A stretch of 64,000 nt of DNA from Silene latifolia (taxonomy: Eukaryota; Streptophyta; Magnoliopsida; Caryophyllales; Caryophyllaceae), in the NCBI RefSeq assembly GCF_048544455.1, contig NC_133530.1, positions 17,847,748 to 17,911,747 of the forward strand, written 5' to 3'. The notes under the pieces were generated by a model, which made no database searches, had not been told where the DNA came from, and saw nothing but the letters and a program-made list of their open reading frames with translations. Of this stretch, positions 21,714 to 34,115 are shown piece after piece. Positions within the stretch are counted from its first letter, which is position 1; each line of letters opens with the position of its first letter. Made by a program: the position numbers and the translations under genes.

Positions 21714-24700
21714 ATGGCAGCTACTGCAATGGCCTCCTACCTCCAACTTCCAATTACTCGTACTAAAGCACGCCATTCTTTTCAACCAAGGTATTATCAT
21801 CTATGTCCACCTCTTTCATTCCGTAGTGTTTCGCAGAATTTGCATGTTAGTTGTTGTCTAATCTGTCTTGATTTTTCTATTTTTGCTTAATTGGGATCTT
21901 CCTCTTTGTTTTCATTTCTGAGTTTTCATTGATGGCATCTTTAGTTAGTCGACACGAGTGCGCGTTCCAGTGTCGGACAAAAAACCCTTGTCCAAGGGTG
22001 GAGGGTCGGACACGCGTATGCGAGGGAATTTGAAGAGTCGGCGTAACATAGGTTAGAGAGATGTTATTAACAATTGATGGTTTTTGGTAGCAGGGGTTGA
22101 TTTGAATGGAATTATGTGAGGTTTATGATGTACACCCTCCGTCTCATTCATTTGTTTACCTTTGATTAAAATACATCACACTACGAATAAAAAAGGTAAA
22201 CAAATGATTGGGACGGAGAGAGTATCTTCTTACCATGTTCAAAGATCTTAAAACTCTTCTGATAATAGAGACACTATATGATGTCAGTTGCTGTTGTGAT
22301 AAGACCATCTCAATCAAAAGTTTAAATCAATGGCCGAGGCATAAATGATGATTTAAGGGTTAATATATACATCAACGAATATACATTAATGTATGTGTAC
22401 TAAAAGGCTTGTGTGAGATACGGAGTATAAGATTAGTTGGATCTTTTGGAATATTTGAGATATTTGTACCAGTTCTTACTCATGGAGTCATGGGTAATAT
22501 TTCGGGCTAAGCTATTTGCTAGTCTGTTTTGCAACTTGTTATAAAGGAAGAGATGGATCACAAATTACAAGCTGATTTCATCACTTTGAAAACTAGTGTG
22601 TAACATTTCAAAGTGAGGGTGTAATGTTTGGGGGTGATTTTAGTAAAAAATCACCATGTCCCGTTGAGCCTATGTTAGGATGGATTACCATGCAGTTACT
22701 TGTAGAGAGGAGGAGAAATATGTGAGGGAAAGAGAGCACTAAGTAGTAGGGACGGAGTTTGAAAAGGTCACTCTATAAGTAATTGTATTTCAATTTCAGC
22801 CTTGGTAGAAGTTCCATTGCTCAAGTACACACATTCGATTTGACACCATTACATTCCATACCATGTGCCTAACACTGTAGCAATTACTCCATTACATTAC
22901 CTGATAATCTACCTAATATCTCCTTTCAATTTCACTCGCTCCGATAGCGGTCTCTTTTCTTCGAATCATTTTTGCCTCTTGTTGAAATTGTTTGAAGTCG
23001 CTCACATAAAACAATGTAGTTGAGTTCTAAGGAAATAACTCGAGATGAAATAAGTTGAGGAAAAGCCAAAAATAAGCTCAAGTTTCTAAATGGAGATTGA
23101 CACATGAAGTATGGTCGTTGAGGCGAAACAACTTCTGTCAACTATGTCTTGCATTTAAAATTTAGCGGTTTCTATTATTGATTCTTATGGTTGCTCTCCC
23201 CTAGTTTTAGAAGTTGACGCACTTGATGCAAAGAATTCTTCACATGGATCAATTTGAGTTGAGAGCCTTTGTTAGGTGTCATTTGTCTTTTTTCTTGGTT
23301 TAATGGAATGATTATTGTATGATCCTTGAAATGCTGGATTCATGGCAAAATGTGTTACTTTGGTACTTTTTGCAAGCCTTACCGTTTTCTCTTCAATGTT
23401 AGATGCAACAGTGGTACAAGAAAGATCAGCATTGCTGGGATTTACTCTGCTTCCAGCTTTGATTCTTGTACTTTTGGAATCCATTCAAGGCGACTCTTAC
23501 TTTTCATTGGATCGATACCCTTTTGGTCCAACACGAATCCTGCTTTTGGGGCGCTAATGCCTCAGATAGAGGAGCCTGAAATTATTCGGTAAAATGATTT
23601 TTGTTTATTTTGACTATAAATAAAAGGACTGTCGAAGCACATGCTGAGGATATATAGTTTTTGCGTAAAGCTTCCAGCATGAAAACTGAACCCAAATTCT
23701 GAAGTCCTCAGCTTGTCGTACTATAAGACACAAAGACTGTTATCCATTGACTCGCTGCTGTTTTTCTCTGTCATTTTGGCACTCTATAACCTGTCTGTTG
23801 TTTATGGACATTTGAATTTTGAAGCACTCAGAACCAGGAAGCTTGACGGTGGAGTAAGAGTTCAAGGTATATTTATTAGAGGGTCACCTGCATGATACAA
23901 TTATTAAAACTTGATCATTATGTTATGGCTGTCATGTAACAGATTTCTTGGTTGCCATTGGCCTATTACATTATTTCTCGATAGGTAGCTCCCTGTGAAA
24001 AAACACCAATGTTATATTGTTTTGGCTAAGTGTAAGAACCAAAAAGTTGCTATCATTTTGTAAACACATTCGCTTCGGTCGTGATTCTTTACATTACATT
24101 TGATACTGGAATTTTGGAATCATTAATGCAAGTGCGATCTATACTGCATTTTAGGCAAGGATGTGCATTACCTCTTTCTGACTGGGTGATTTACATTAAA
24201 TATACGAGGCTTAGGAGAAGGAAAGAAATTTAGTTAAGCCACCGATGTTATTTCACCACTTCACGAGGTGCGGGACGAAGAAAGATGACTTAGTGTAGGA
24301 ACACATACTTGGCTCCTAGGACTTGCTTATGATATGCCATACGCACCATAACTTCCGAAGCCTGACCATAACTTCCAACTTGCACGTCTAACATCAAATG
24401 ATCTAAATACTTAAGTTTAACTCTTGGATACTTGGATCGTATTATTGCACTTTCTGTAGCCTTTCAAGCATGAGTAGGACTTCTGTTGTTGGGAAGTCAT
24501 CCTTGGCTCTAAAACCATAATAACTAACGTTATGAGTTTCTATTGGCTCAATCACGTATTAAAATAAAGACATTATGAGTGCAAGGGTTCTATTTCAGAT
24601 ATTGTCGACGGAGATGGTTCAGCCGCTAATGATGGAGATGTAGTGGAGTTCAATTATGTATGTCGGCGTGCAAATGGGTATTTTGTGTACAGGTATGGAC

Positions 24701-27700
24701 TACAAAGTCTGCTATTTGTTGCCCTCTCACCTTATGATTTTTCTAATGTAGTATTGTGATGTTCTTTCTTAGTGTTTTGAAAAATTTGAAAGAGGAAAAA
24801 TGGGTTGTTATATGTACGAACTCATAACCTCGCACAGAAAACTTATTAAAGCTTGAGAGACTGTTTTCTACCAATAACATATGTCAACCAACATATCCTT
24901 GTGATATAGCGTTTGCAAGTGCTATATGTTTGTGTGTTTTGTTCCAATTCCCTTTAGTTTATGGTCTATTGGGCCGAGGGGAAGTTTAACTTCTTATGTT
25001 GTCTTTAAGATCTCTTTTGTTATATTGCCTACTGCCTTCTTTCTGCAGACTGATCTCGTATTTCCTTATGATTCAGCACAGTGGATCAATTTTCTGGAGA
25101 AGCCATGCCCATAATACTTCCATTAGATGAAAACCAGGTAAATACCTGATTGTGTTTTAGAAAGCTCTTGTATTTCGGCTTAATTTTGATGGTCTAACGC
25201 CACGAACTTTAAAAAGCTACTCGTATAGCTCTCCGATTGAGTGAAAATTTTCATTTTTTGGATGATGATCTAGCATATACCATTTTGAATTGATTCTCTA
25301 AAGGCCTAGTATAATTTGTCTCAGAAAGTTTCTTCCTTCTTGCTTCCTCGATGTAACAGCAGTTGCCCATTTTGATAAATGAGTTTCACTGAGCAATATT
25401 TCTTAATATCTGAAGTACTATCATCATACAGACGTTATACACTTTGTTACAATTAGTCTCATTAGTTTATACCAAGCACAGAATGGTATGCACTTGCTAC
25501 TGTACTTGATAGTGGTGTTCCGGTATGTTTAATTTTTTGTTTGGAACTTGGTGACTCCCTTAAGTGTTGTACATCAGGTGATTTATGGAGGTGCATATTT
25601 TAAAGTGTAAAGGTACACAATTGTACCGTAAAGGTTAATAAAAAATCACTGAGGGTACTACTAATCAGACACCGTAAGATACATTCAAGTGTATGGACTT
25701 CCTGATGTAGCTCGTAACCTTTCCCTAATGAGCGGTGCCTAAATGAAATTATTAAATCTTCCGGCATGATGTGATAACTGCTGACATTCAAGAAGATAGA
25801 ATAGTACAATTTGTGATTTTTTACTCCCTTTCTCTTGCTGGATGGCAATTACAACAGCTGAAATGTATATATGACCAAAATGACATGTCATTCGACAGAT
25901 GATCAAGGGTCTGAAGGAAGTGTTAATTGGCATGAAAATCGGAGGTAAATTCAAAGTTTTGCTTTTATTGGGCCAAATATCTTATCTTATGTGTTTGTTT
26001 CTGTGAAGCTATGATCTCCATTGACATGAGGTAGAAAACAGATTAGTTTGTTATAGAGTGAAAAAGTTAGTTGTAGTGAGAGAAACAAGAGTAAATAAAA
26101 TGAGGATCTTATTATTACCAAATGTACAATGAGTGTATTTATAGTACACCTTTTATTGACCTCAATATGATAATTTAACTAAGTTCTACATTCCCCCCTC
26201 AAGCTGGACTTCCTTTATAGGAGTGAAGTCCAAGCTTGTGTACAAAAAAGGAGTGCTGTTGAATGCCTAGCCCCTTGGTCATGATGTCTGCAATCTGCAA
26301 ACCTGTACGCACCAAGAAGCCTTCTTGCAGCTTGTCTCGAACATAATGACAATCCACATTCAAGTGTTTTGTTCTTTCATGAAAGACAGGGTTCTGAGCT
26401 ATGTGTGATGCGGCTTGATTATCACAATAGAGGGGAATAGGTAAGGGTACCTGAACATGTAGATCTTTGAGCAGGGCTTCCAACCAAACCATCTCACTGG
26501 CAGTATATGACATACTCCTGTACTCGGCCTCTGCAGTACTTTTGCTCACTGTTTTTTGTTTTTTCGTTTTCCAAGAAATTAAAGATGAACCAAGGTAGAT
26601 GCAATATCCACTTAGGGATTTGCTGGTGAAGGCACATTTGCCCCAATCTGCATCACTATAAGCCTTCAGTTGTAATTCAGATGAAGAGGGGTAATGTAAG
26701 CCCACATTGATTGTCCCTTTAAGATATCTGACTATGTGAACTGCTGCCTGCATATGAGGAACTCTAGGCTGAACCAAGAATTGGCTTAGATGCTGTACTG
26801 AATAGGATATGTCTGGTCTAGTGAGGTTTAAGTACAGCAACTTCCCAATCAGTCTTCTATACCTCTCTGGTTCCTGTATCAGTTCACCTTGTTCCACGGA
26901 TAATGTTGTACCTTTGGCCATGGGAACTGCAGCTTCAGTACAATTTTCCATGTTCAAATCCTTAAGAATGTCAACAATGTATTTCCTTTGATTCAAAAGG
27001 ATGCCTGAATCATTTCTGGCCACTTCGAGGCCAAGAAAGTATCTCATGTGGCCAAGATCTTTAATGGTAAAGGTAGCATCCAAGCCCTTTTTGACTGACT
27101 GGATGCCCAACTCATCATCACCAGTGAGCAATACATCATCCACGTACACCAAAGCAATGATGAGTGAGTTATTAGGTGATGTTTTAATGAACAAAGAATA
27201 ATCTTGCCTGGATTGGGTAAACCCAATACCCAACAAATGCTTTGTAAGCTCCTTGTTCCACTGTCTAGAGGCTTGCTTGAGCCCATATAAAGACCTCTTG
27301 AGTTTACACACTTCTTTATCTTTGGCTTTGCTATAACCCAAAGGTGGTGTCATGTAAACTTCTTCTTCCAAAAATCCATGCAAGAATGCATTATTGATGT
27401 CAAGTTGATGTAAAATCCACCCCTTTGCTGCTGCCAAGGCCATCAAAGTCCTGACTGTAGCAAACTTAGCTACTGGGGAAAAAGTGTGTTTGTAGTCTTT
27501 GTCTTTAACCTGGTTGTAGCCTTTAGCCACTAACCTGGCCTTGAATCTTTCAATTGTGCCATCTGGGTTGTGTTTTATTTTGTACACCCATTTGGACCCT
27601 ATGGCCTTCTTACCAGCTGGTAAAGGCATCAAATCCCATGTATCATTGGATTCCAATGCTTGTAACTCTTTATCCATTGCTGCAACCCACCTGTCATCTT

Positions 27701-30700
27701 TGACTGCCTGGTCAAAAGAGACAGGTTCATGAACATTAAGAACATTAGCCAGAGTGGCTGTATAGGCAGGATCAAACTCAACCAGATGTTGGATAACAGC
27801 TGTATTGACAAATGTGGAAGTGGATGCAGCAATGTTGGATGCTACTGCAGTTTGAAAGGGGAGCTTCATTGCACATTGAAACCCCTGCAGATTCTTGGAA
27901 ATTTGCTTTGGCCTGGTGGACCTCCTTGGTCCAGGCACAACAGTCTCTGCTTGACCTGAAATGTCAGGTACCTTGTCCTGAGTACCAGATTCTGGATTTG
28001 AAGATGTAAGGGATGGTGTAGGGATAGTATGGGAAGAAGTATTAGTTGTATTTATGTGAATATTAGTTGTAGAAGCTGGTATATTCGAAGTGTTAGTGGG
28101 ATGCAAAGGTGTGATTGCATCAGGTAAGATGGAATCAACAATTGCTATGTCTTGTAGATGCAGGTGAAAGTCAACAGTAGTATGAGAAGGTGACTGAAGT
28201 TTATAAGGAAAAATATCCTCTTTGAAAACCACATCCCTATTGACAGAAATAGTATGAGTGGAGAGGTCATAGACCTTGTAGCCCTTCTGACCATATGAAT
28301 AACCCAAAAAAATGCATTTCCTGCCTCTGTTTGCAAATTTATCAGTGTTTGGCTTGGATGGTGTAGCATAGCAGAGACAGCCAAACACCTTGATCTTGGT
28401 AGGGGACCTTTTCTTTGAATAAAATCTCATATGGACTCTTCCATGTCAAGGTCTTGACTGGCATTCTGTTAATCAAATGGGTGGCAGCAAGAATACACTC
28501 TCCCCAAAACTTCAATGGTAAACCAGCATGTAGTTTTAATGCCCTAGCAGTGTCAAGGAGGTGCCTATGCTTCCTCTCAACTCTGCCATTTTGTTGAGGT
28601 CTCCCTACTAGACTCCTCTGATGAACTATACCCTTATCTTTGAATAGTTTATGACAAACTTTTTGAAGGAATTCAGTTCCATTGTCACTCCTAACAACCT
28701 TAACTGCCATACCAAATTGGGTGTCTACATAAGCTAAGAAATCCTTGACCAAACCATGAACTTGGGTCTTGTCATGGAATAAAAATGTCCAAGTACTCCT
28801 TGAATGGTCATCAACAATGGTTAAGAAATATTTTGCACCATTTAAGGCACATACCCTGTATGGGCCCCAAATATCCATATGTACCAACTCAAAACAAATA
28901 GGAGCATGAGAAATACTCCTAGTAAAAGGAAACTTGTGATGTTTGGATAAAATGCAAGTTTCACAAAAGAATCCATTAACATCTGAATGAGGAAGATTCA
29001 GTACATGTTTCATTTTCTCAATAGAAGTATGGCCTAGCCTAGCATGTAAAACATGTAAATCTTTCATCTTATGCCTAGGATCTCTAGAACAATTAGCCAT
29101 ATTGCTAGATACATCATGAAAAGGAAAATGAGCATCTAGACTAGAACTAGCTTTATTAACAGCTTTATAAGACTTCAACCAGTAGAGATCTCCACACTTT
29201 TTAGCCACTCCAAGGATTACCTTACTTGTAAGGTCCTGGAAAACACACTCAGTAGTGTTAAAACTGACCACAAGATTACTTTTGCCAATTAATTTGCCAA
29301 CAGACAAAAGATTTTGTTTAAAATCTGGGACAATGAGCACATTATCCAAAATAATATTTGGTGCTACACAAGCTTTACCTATTCTGTGCACCACTTTAAT
29401 AGAACCATCAGGCAGACTGACAATAATAGGTTTTAGCAGGATTTTAATATCATGAAGCACATCAGTTTTAGATGTCATATGATCAGAGGCGCCAGTGTCT
29501 ACAATCCAGTCAGCAGATGGCAAGCATTTAGAAACTGAACATACATGAGAATGTGGAATTATACCTGCAAAATTGATATGAGAAACAGCTGATGGTGATT
29601 GTGTTTCAGAAAAAGCTTGAACAACCTGCTTGACCACAGTCTGAACAAGACCATTCATCATGTGACTGTCAAATGCCAAAGGTGCAGATTGCTGAGCAGC
29701 ATATTTATCCATAACAGGAGGAAATTCAGGCTTGTAATCAGCAGTCTCATCTTCATCATCACTGTCAAGTGTCTGAGCATTGTTAGCATTTCTTCTGTAA
29801 ACATTCTCCCCATTCTGAAAAGTGACCTTGCCCTTGCCTTTCCAGTTCTTTCCTTTTCCCTTATTCTTGTAGATATAGCAATGTTCCAACTTGTGACCTT
29901 TTTTACGACAGCATTCACAAGGTTTCAGTTTTGGACAACTGCTAATGAGATGAGAAGGATCCTTGCAATAGTTGCAAGACTGAGGAGCAGAGGCAGACTC
30001 TGGTGGATTTAGTTTTGCTTTCTTCTACTCAGGCTGCTGTGTAGATGTAGAATAAGCAGTGGCTTCAGCCAAAACTTCAACTGCATCAGTAATTTGTTTC
30101 TGCCGTTCTATCTTTTGGAGCAAAGATAAGGCTTTGTTTATGGAAGGCAGCGGTTCCATAGACAAGATGTTAGTGTTGACCATCTCATAGCTGTTATTAA
30201 GTCCCATAATGAACTGAATGAGCTTGGCATTAGACTCCCTGTCTAACATTCTCTTAAGAAGATGACAGGTACACTGATCTAGTGCACCACAGCTACACAA
30301 AGGTACAGGATCCAAAGAAGCCAGGCTATCCCAAATAGTCTTCAGTTTGCTATAATACTCAATCAAGGAAGAATTATCCTGAGAAATGTTTCCTAAATCC
30401 TTCTTGAGCTGGTAAACTTCTAAACCATTTGCCTGACCATACCTTTCATTGATTTCTAACCATAACTCTCTAGCATTGTGAATATAATCCAGAGATTCAC
30501 GAATTTCAGGTTCAATGGAGTAAAGAATCCACTTAGCAACAAACAAATCACAACGAACATACTGATTATATGATCGATCAGTTTTAGCCGGAGTTTTCAA
30601 GACTCCGTCCACAAATCCATCCTTATTCTTAGTTATGAGTGCAAGATAAACGTCACGCTTCCATTTAGTGAAGTTCTTGCCATTAAACAAGTAAGGAAGA

Positions 30701-32500
30701 AGCTTGAGAGTAGGTTGATCAGTTGGAGAAAGGTAAAGCGGATCATCATAAATCGCATAACTAGGAGGTGATGTAACACTAGAATCAGCAGTAATTTCAG
30801 GCATGATTAATTGAAGAAGAATCAAACGAAGAATTCACAAGAATTGATGAAAGAATTCAACGAAACTGATCAAAGAATTTCACCGAAAAAATTCCAGGTC
30901 AAACAATTTGGGGAAAAACAAGTCGAAGAACGAAATTCGATGAAGAAAGATAAGCTCACGCAATGAAGATCCACGATGCGGAAGAAAAATGATGAAGAAA
31001 GGATCACCAGATGATCATAACCCGTCGTCTGATACCATGATCTCCATTGACATGAGGTAGAAAACAGAGTAGTTTGTTATAGAGTGAGAAAGTTAGTTGT
31101 AGTGAGAGAAACAAGAGTAAATAAAATGAGGATCTTATTATTACCAAATGTACAATGAGTGTATTTATAGTACACCTTTTATTGACCTCAATATGATAAT
31201 TTAACTAAGTTCTACAGTTTCCTTGCCAAGCTCAAACACGGACTCTGAGTGGTTCTTAATCTTAAACCGACAACTCCATATGAGGGTCTTTTATTCATTA
31301 TTCTGGTTTTTAATTTGTATGGACTTAATTGTAGAGTAAGCTGCTTGCTGTTTCGTCCTCTTAAACTGTGAATTATTCAATGACCAGAAGCGTTCTGTCG
31401 GGTATTTTACTACCATAAGCTTCACACTCCTTCGACTTTTTTTTGTTGAATCTAATTTAGCCACCTTGGAGCGCTTCATCTTTTTTCATTGCTCATCTCT
31501 CTGTCTTTCTTTTGGCATTTCTTGTTCTCTACTCATTTGAAGGTAATGAATGAGTTATTTCCAGGAAAAAGGAGAGCCTTGATTCCACCAGCTATGGGAT
31601 ACGTAAATGAAAATTTGAAACCGATCCCTGAAGAGGTTTGTTCTTCCTTTTGAATGTTGCGTTCGCATTTCGCATCAGTTTTAATATTGTGATAAGAGAA
31701 TGATGTTGTTCTTCCCAAAGCCCTCACTTTGTTCTGAACTCTTCTCACCTCCTGGGCGAGACAAGCTACCTTTACCTAGGAGCCTCTTTTCTTTCTGTCT
31801 AGCTCCCTGAAAACAACGTTCGAATTGCATAGTTGCATGTGTTAAGCATATAGCTAACGTTCCTTCTAAGCGAGGATCAAACTCTTCTTTTGACTATGAT
31901 TGGGCCCTGCAGTTGTAGAACCTCGTCAACCGAGCGTACTACTTTCCAACCTTCTGTGGACCTTTCTACTCTTATGATTTATGCTTTTAGTTTAGTGATT
32001 GATATCAAAGAGAGTCTCAGTCTAGTCACTCAACTAATATATTCGTAGAGTGCTAGGGCCTAGGAGTATAGTAGTAGCGTGTGGTAGTTAAGACTTCGCT
32101 CCTTCGCCCTTAAAACTATGGAATCCCACTTGGAATGCAATGCATTCTTTTATAACTTGTACTAAGCAAATCTTTTTTATGGATGCCACTTCCCCACGGG
32201 GCGGTAGTTTCTACTTGCTTACTTTGAACACATAAGGGCATAATCGTAATCAAGATAAGATGCCATCCTTCCCAATATGAGCGTCAGACTTGCTTCCTTA
32301 TCTACGATCACCCTTCTGTGGTAAAGCTATTTCTCGATAATTCTGATGTAAAATGTTTTTCATTCACCTAGTCATGAAATTGTCAACTAATTATCGATTA
32401 CTCCATATGATTTTGTTTGCAGTTTGGCCCTCGACGTAGCCTTTTGTCTCATGCGAACGAGCCTTTGGTCTTTGAAGTGCAGCTGTTGAAAATACTGTGA
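21714..32500 (+). CDS. Plastid FKBP-type peptidyl-prolyl isomerase (FKBP16-like), 8 exons, 215 aa
   Basis: Exons are 21714-21790, 23403-23588, 23832-23866, 24599-24692, 25077-25137, 25899-25944, 31565-31635 and 32423-32500 (648 nt in frame). All introns are GT-AG. The start MAATAMASYLQLPITRTKAR looks like a stroma transit peptide. HSRRLLLFIGSIPFW at residues ~53-67 is a twin-arginine lumen signal with an FGA cleavage site near 76, so the protein should be imported to the thylakoid lumen by the Tat route. The FKBP domain (residues ~100-215) includes DGDVVEFNYVCRRANGYFVY, VDQFSGEAMPIILPLDENQ, IKGLKEVLIGMKIGGKRR, FGPRRSLLSHANEPLVFEVQ and ends LLKIL. It most resembles FKBP16-1; that sub-assignment is from memory of the family. 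Intron 6 contains a 5.2-kb copia element in antisense. Intron 1 contains a Stowaway MITE. Confidence 0.9.
22133..22222. mobile_element. Stowaway-like MITE in FKBP intron 1
   Basis: CACCCTCCGTCTCATTCATTTG and its inverted partner CAAATGATTGGGACGGAGAGAG are flanked by TA at 22131-22132 and 22223-22224. It shares its sequence family with the elements at 58762 and 35186. Confidence 0.88.
26012..26190 (-). repeat. 3' LTR of copia element
   Basis: 179 bp, two differences from the 5' copy (T/G near 26043 and A/G near 26062 on the plus strand). Confidence 0.92.
26199..30804 (-). pseudogene. Gag-pol of copia element; one stop and one frameshift
   Basis: The start is MPEITADSSVTSPPSYAIYD at 30804. 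Gag is open to a TAG at 30025-30027, and the same frame then continues with zinc-knuckle-type cysteines (SCNYCKDPSHLISSC), protease WIVDTGASDHMTS, the pre-integrase HARLGH motif and an integrase core with HMDIWGP, VRSDNGTEF and QQNGRVERKH. A one-base frameshift lies near 28400-28430. The next frame covers the integrase end (KVFGCLCYAT), RT with LDINNAFLHG and catalytic YVDD, and RNase H with SDADWGKCA, SKSTAEAEYR and CDNQAA, ending at 26199. Only these two lesions were seen over about 1530 codons, so the copy is young. Confidence 0.92.
31038..31216 (-). repeat. 5' LTR of copia element
   Basis: 179 bp. It reads TGTAGAACTTAG... on the minus strand and is paired with 26012-26190. Confidence 0.92.
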
Positions 32501-33725
32501 ATCTATTTTTTTTTTTTGGCAACCACTATGAATGATGCCATAAGCAGGGAATCTTTGTTTTAATTGAGTAAACGTTGTTTATGATGCCTTTTTCTGCTTT
32601 GAATTTGGTTTGTATAGCCTGTCAACTTGATTTCTTGATGCCAAGATTATATTCAGAAAGTTCGGTTTTGGTGTTTCTATCAGATGATTTTCTAATTCTA
32701 TGAAACTAGTGTCAGTGATGGGGCGAGGCCGTGAGGGGGCTAATGGGGGGTTGCCGTGTACCTGAACTCCGGAGAAAAAAATGTTGGTCTCGAGTTCGAT
32801 AAAACTTGTCCTGTTGGGGCCTATCTAACTCAAACGTTTACTTATTTTTCCCCGGAGGCCCATACCTTGTCAATTTGTCATACCACAACTCCATGTATGA
32901 TACCATGATGAATAGGGCCTGTAAATATAATTGAGTTGGCCAATTCTCTAGTCACAGGTTTTATTTCGCCTAATACCACTTCGAAATTACTAAAGGCGGT
33001 AAATAGTAACATGCTCTATCTTGTATTATTGTAGCATTAACAAAAAATGTAGTGGCATTATCATTTCCCTAATAGTTAGGGAAATGATAATTCTCTAGTC
33101 ACAGGTTTTATGAAGTCTTCTTAAGTGGAGAAATTTTAAGTAGCTAATATCTTAGCTTATGTAAAATCACAAAAATATGCATTTTCGTTAAAAATGATGA
33201 AAACGTAATCACGGATTAATGATGGGTTAGACTCTTAGAGTAAACTTCACCATCCATTTGACCATTTATCATCGATTTCACTCATCGCATGCTTTCCATC
33301 CGCTTAGTTCACATTATCACCCCTCCACAGTAATCATAGGATTGACCATTTAGCGCGTGCTGATGAAGCTATCATTCTTAAATCATGCGTTTTTTTGATA
33401 TAACTTCAGCTTACTGTAGCTTAATTTAATTTTATTCATTTATTTAATTTAGTTTAATTATGATTCAGTCAATTCTGATTCAATCAATCCAGCTCACACA
33501 ATTTAGTACAATTCAAACTGTTCAAAAGAAACGGGTTAAGGGCTAAGGGCATGTCTTAGAAATCCAGCCAATCTTTATTCAATATAGATGAATTGAAATT
33601 ATTCCGGTACAGAGCGACCCAAAGTAGACCTAGAAAATAAGGTAACAATTTTATAACTTTTGTTAATTCAAATCCCCAGTTTAGTTTTGGTTAAATTAAA
33701 ATGAACACAAAATCTCATTGAAGAC
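32501..33725. other. Intergenic spacer, no gene seen
   Basis: AT-rich sequence between FKBP and p24. A repeated phrase, TTCTCTAGTCACAGGTTTTAT, occurs near 32944 and 33092, and TTTCCCTAATAGTTAGGGAAA forms a short hairpin near 33065-33085. No supported gene. Confidence 0.5.
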
Positions 33726-33728
33726 ATG

Positions 33729-33890
33729 ACATATCCGTCACAAGCTTGTGACGGATACCATTTTACCTCACAATGTACCCACTTTTTCTCTCTCTGCAAC
33801 ACTATTCATGTGGTCCCCTTTCTCCACTAACCCATTTTGTTACCATTTTATCTCACAAAATATCCGCCACAAATGGTAACCCGTCACAAG
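33729..33890. repeat. MITE-like repeat with palindromic TCCGTCACAAG ends
   Basis: TCCGTCACAAGCTTGTGACGGA near 33731 is a perfect 22-bp palindrome, given here as two 11-bp halves TCCGTCACAAG and CTTGTGACGGA. A related CCGTCACAAGG recurs at ~33880 with similar ATTTTAcCTCACAA sequence between. This suggests a degenerate or partial element. Confidence 0.45.
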
Positions 33891-34026
33891 GGAGACCAAT
33901 TGTAAAATGAATTCACACCCAAATAATCCGATCCAAAACCAATCACACCTAATCTGAAAACCCAAATTTGACCCGACCCGAATATTTATTGTTGCATACG
34001 GACCTTTATCTCCGAATAACTGAGAA

Positions 34027-34115
34027 CCAAGAGTTAGCTTTGGTGGTAAGAGCTCTCTTACCCCAGCCATAAAATCGGGGGGTTTGATTCTTACCCAAGA
34101 CATAATGCGCTTATT
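34027..34115. repeat. tRNA-derived SINE-like fragment
   Basis: TTAGCTTTGGTGGTAAGAGC resembles a Pol III A box and GGGTTTGATTCTTAC ~50 nt later resembles a B box. The expected clover-leaf pairing and CCA-side stem are absent, so it reads as a tRNA-derived repeat and not a tRNA gene. Confidence 0.4.

Larger units (their letters stand above)
26012..31216 (-). mobile_element. Ty1/copia retrotransposon in FKBP intron 6, antisense
   Basis: The LTRs are 26012-26190 (3' LTR) and 31038-31216 (5' LTR), each 179 bp, with ends TGTAGAAC...GAGATCA on the minus strand. They differ at two positions (1.1%). The primer site TGGTATCAGACGACGGG (31021-31037) abuts the 5' LTR and a purine tract GAGGGGGGAA (26191-26200) abuts the 3' LTR. 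The domain order protease, integrase, RT, RNase H is that of copia. I find no clean 5-bp target duplication: left flank AGCTA, right flank GTTTC. Confidence 0.93.

Noticed and set aside
21950-22070. GTCGACACGAGTG...GGACACGCG segment as a gene fragment
   Set aside because: Resembles a dispersed plant repeat phrase (TCGGAGTAACATAG also occurs near 57395); no coding support.
29599-30012. Plus-strand open frame over copia gag-pol
   Set aside because: Antisense shadow of the element's coding strand.
34027-34115. Possible tRNA gene
   Set aside because: A- and B-box-like motifs are present but stems do not pair; more likely a SINE remnant.
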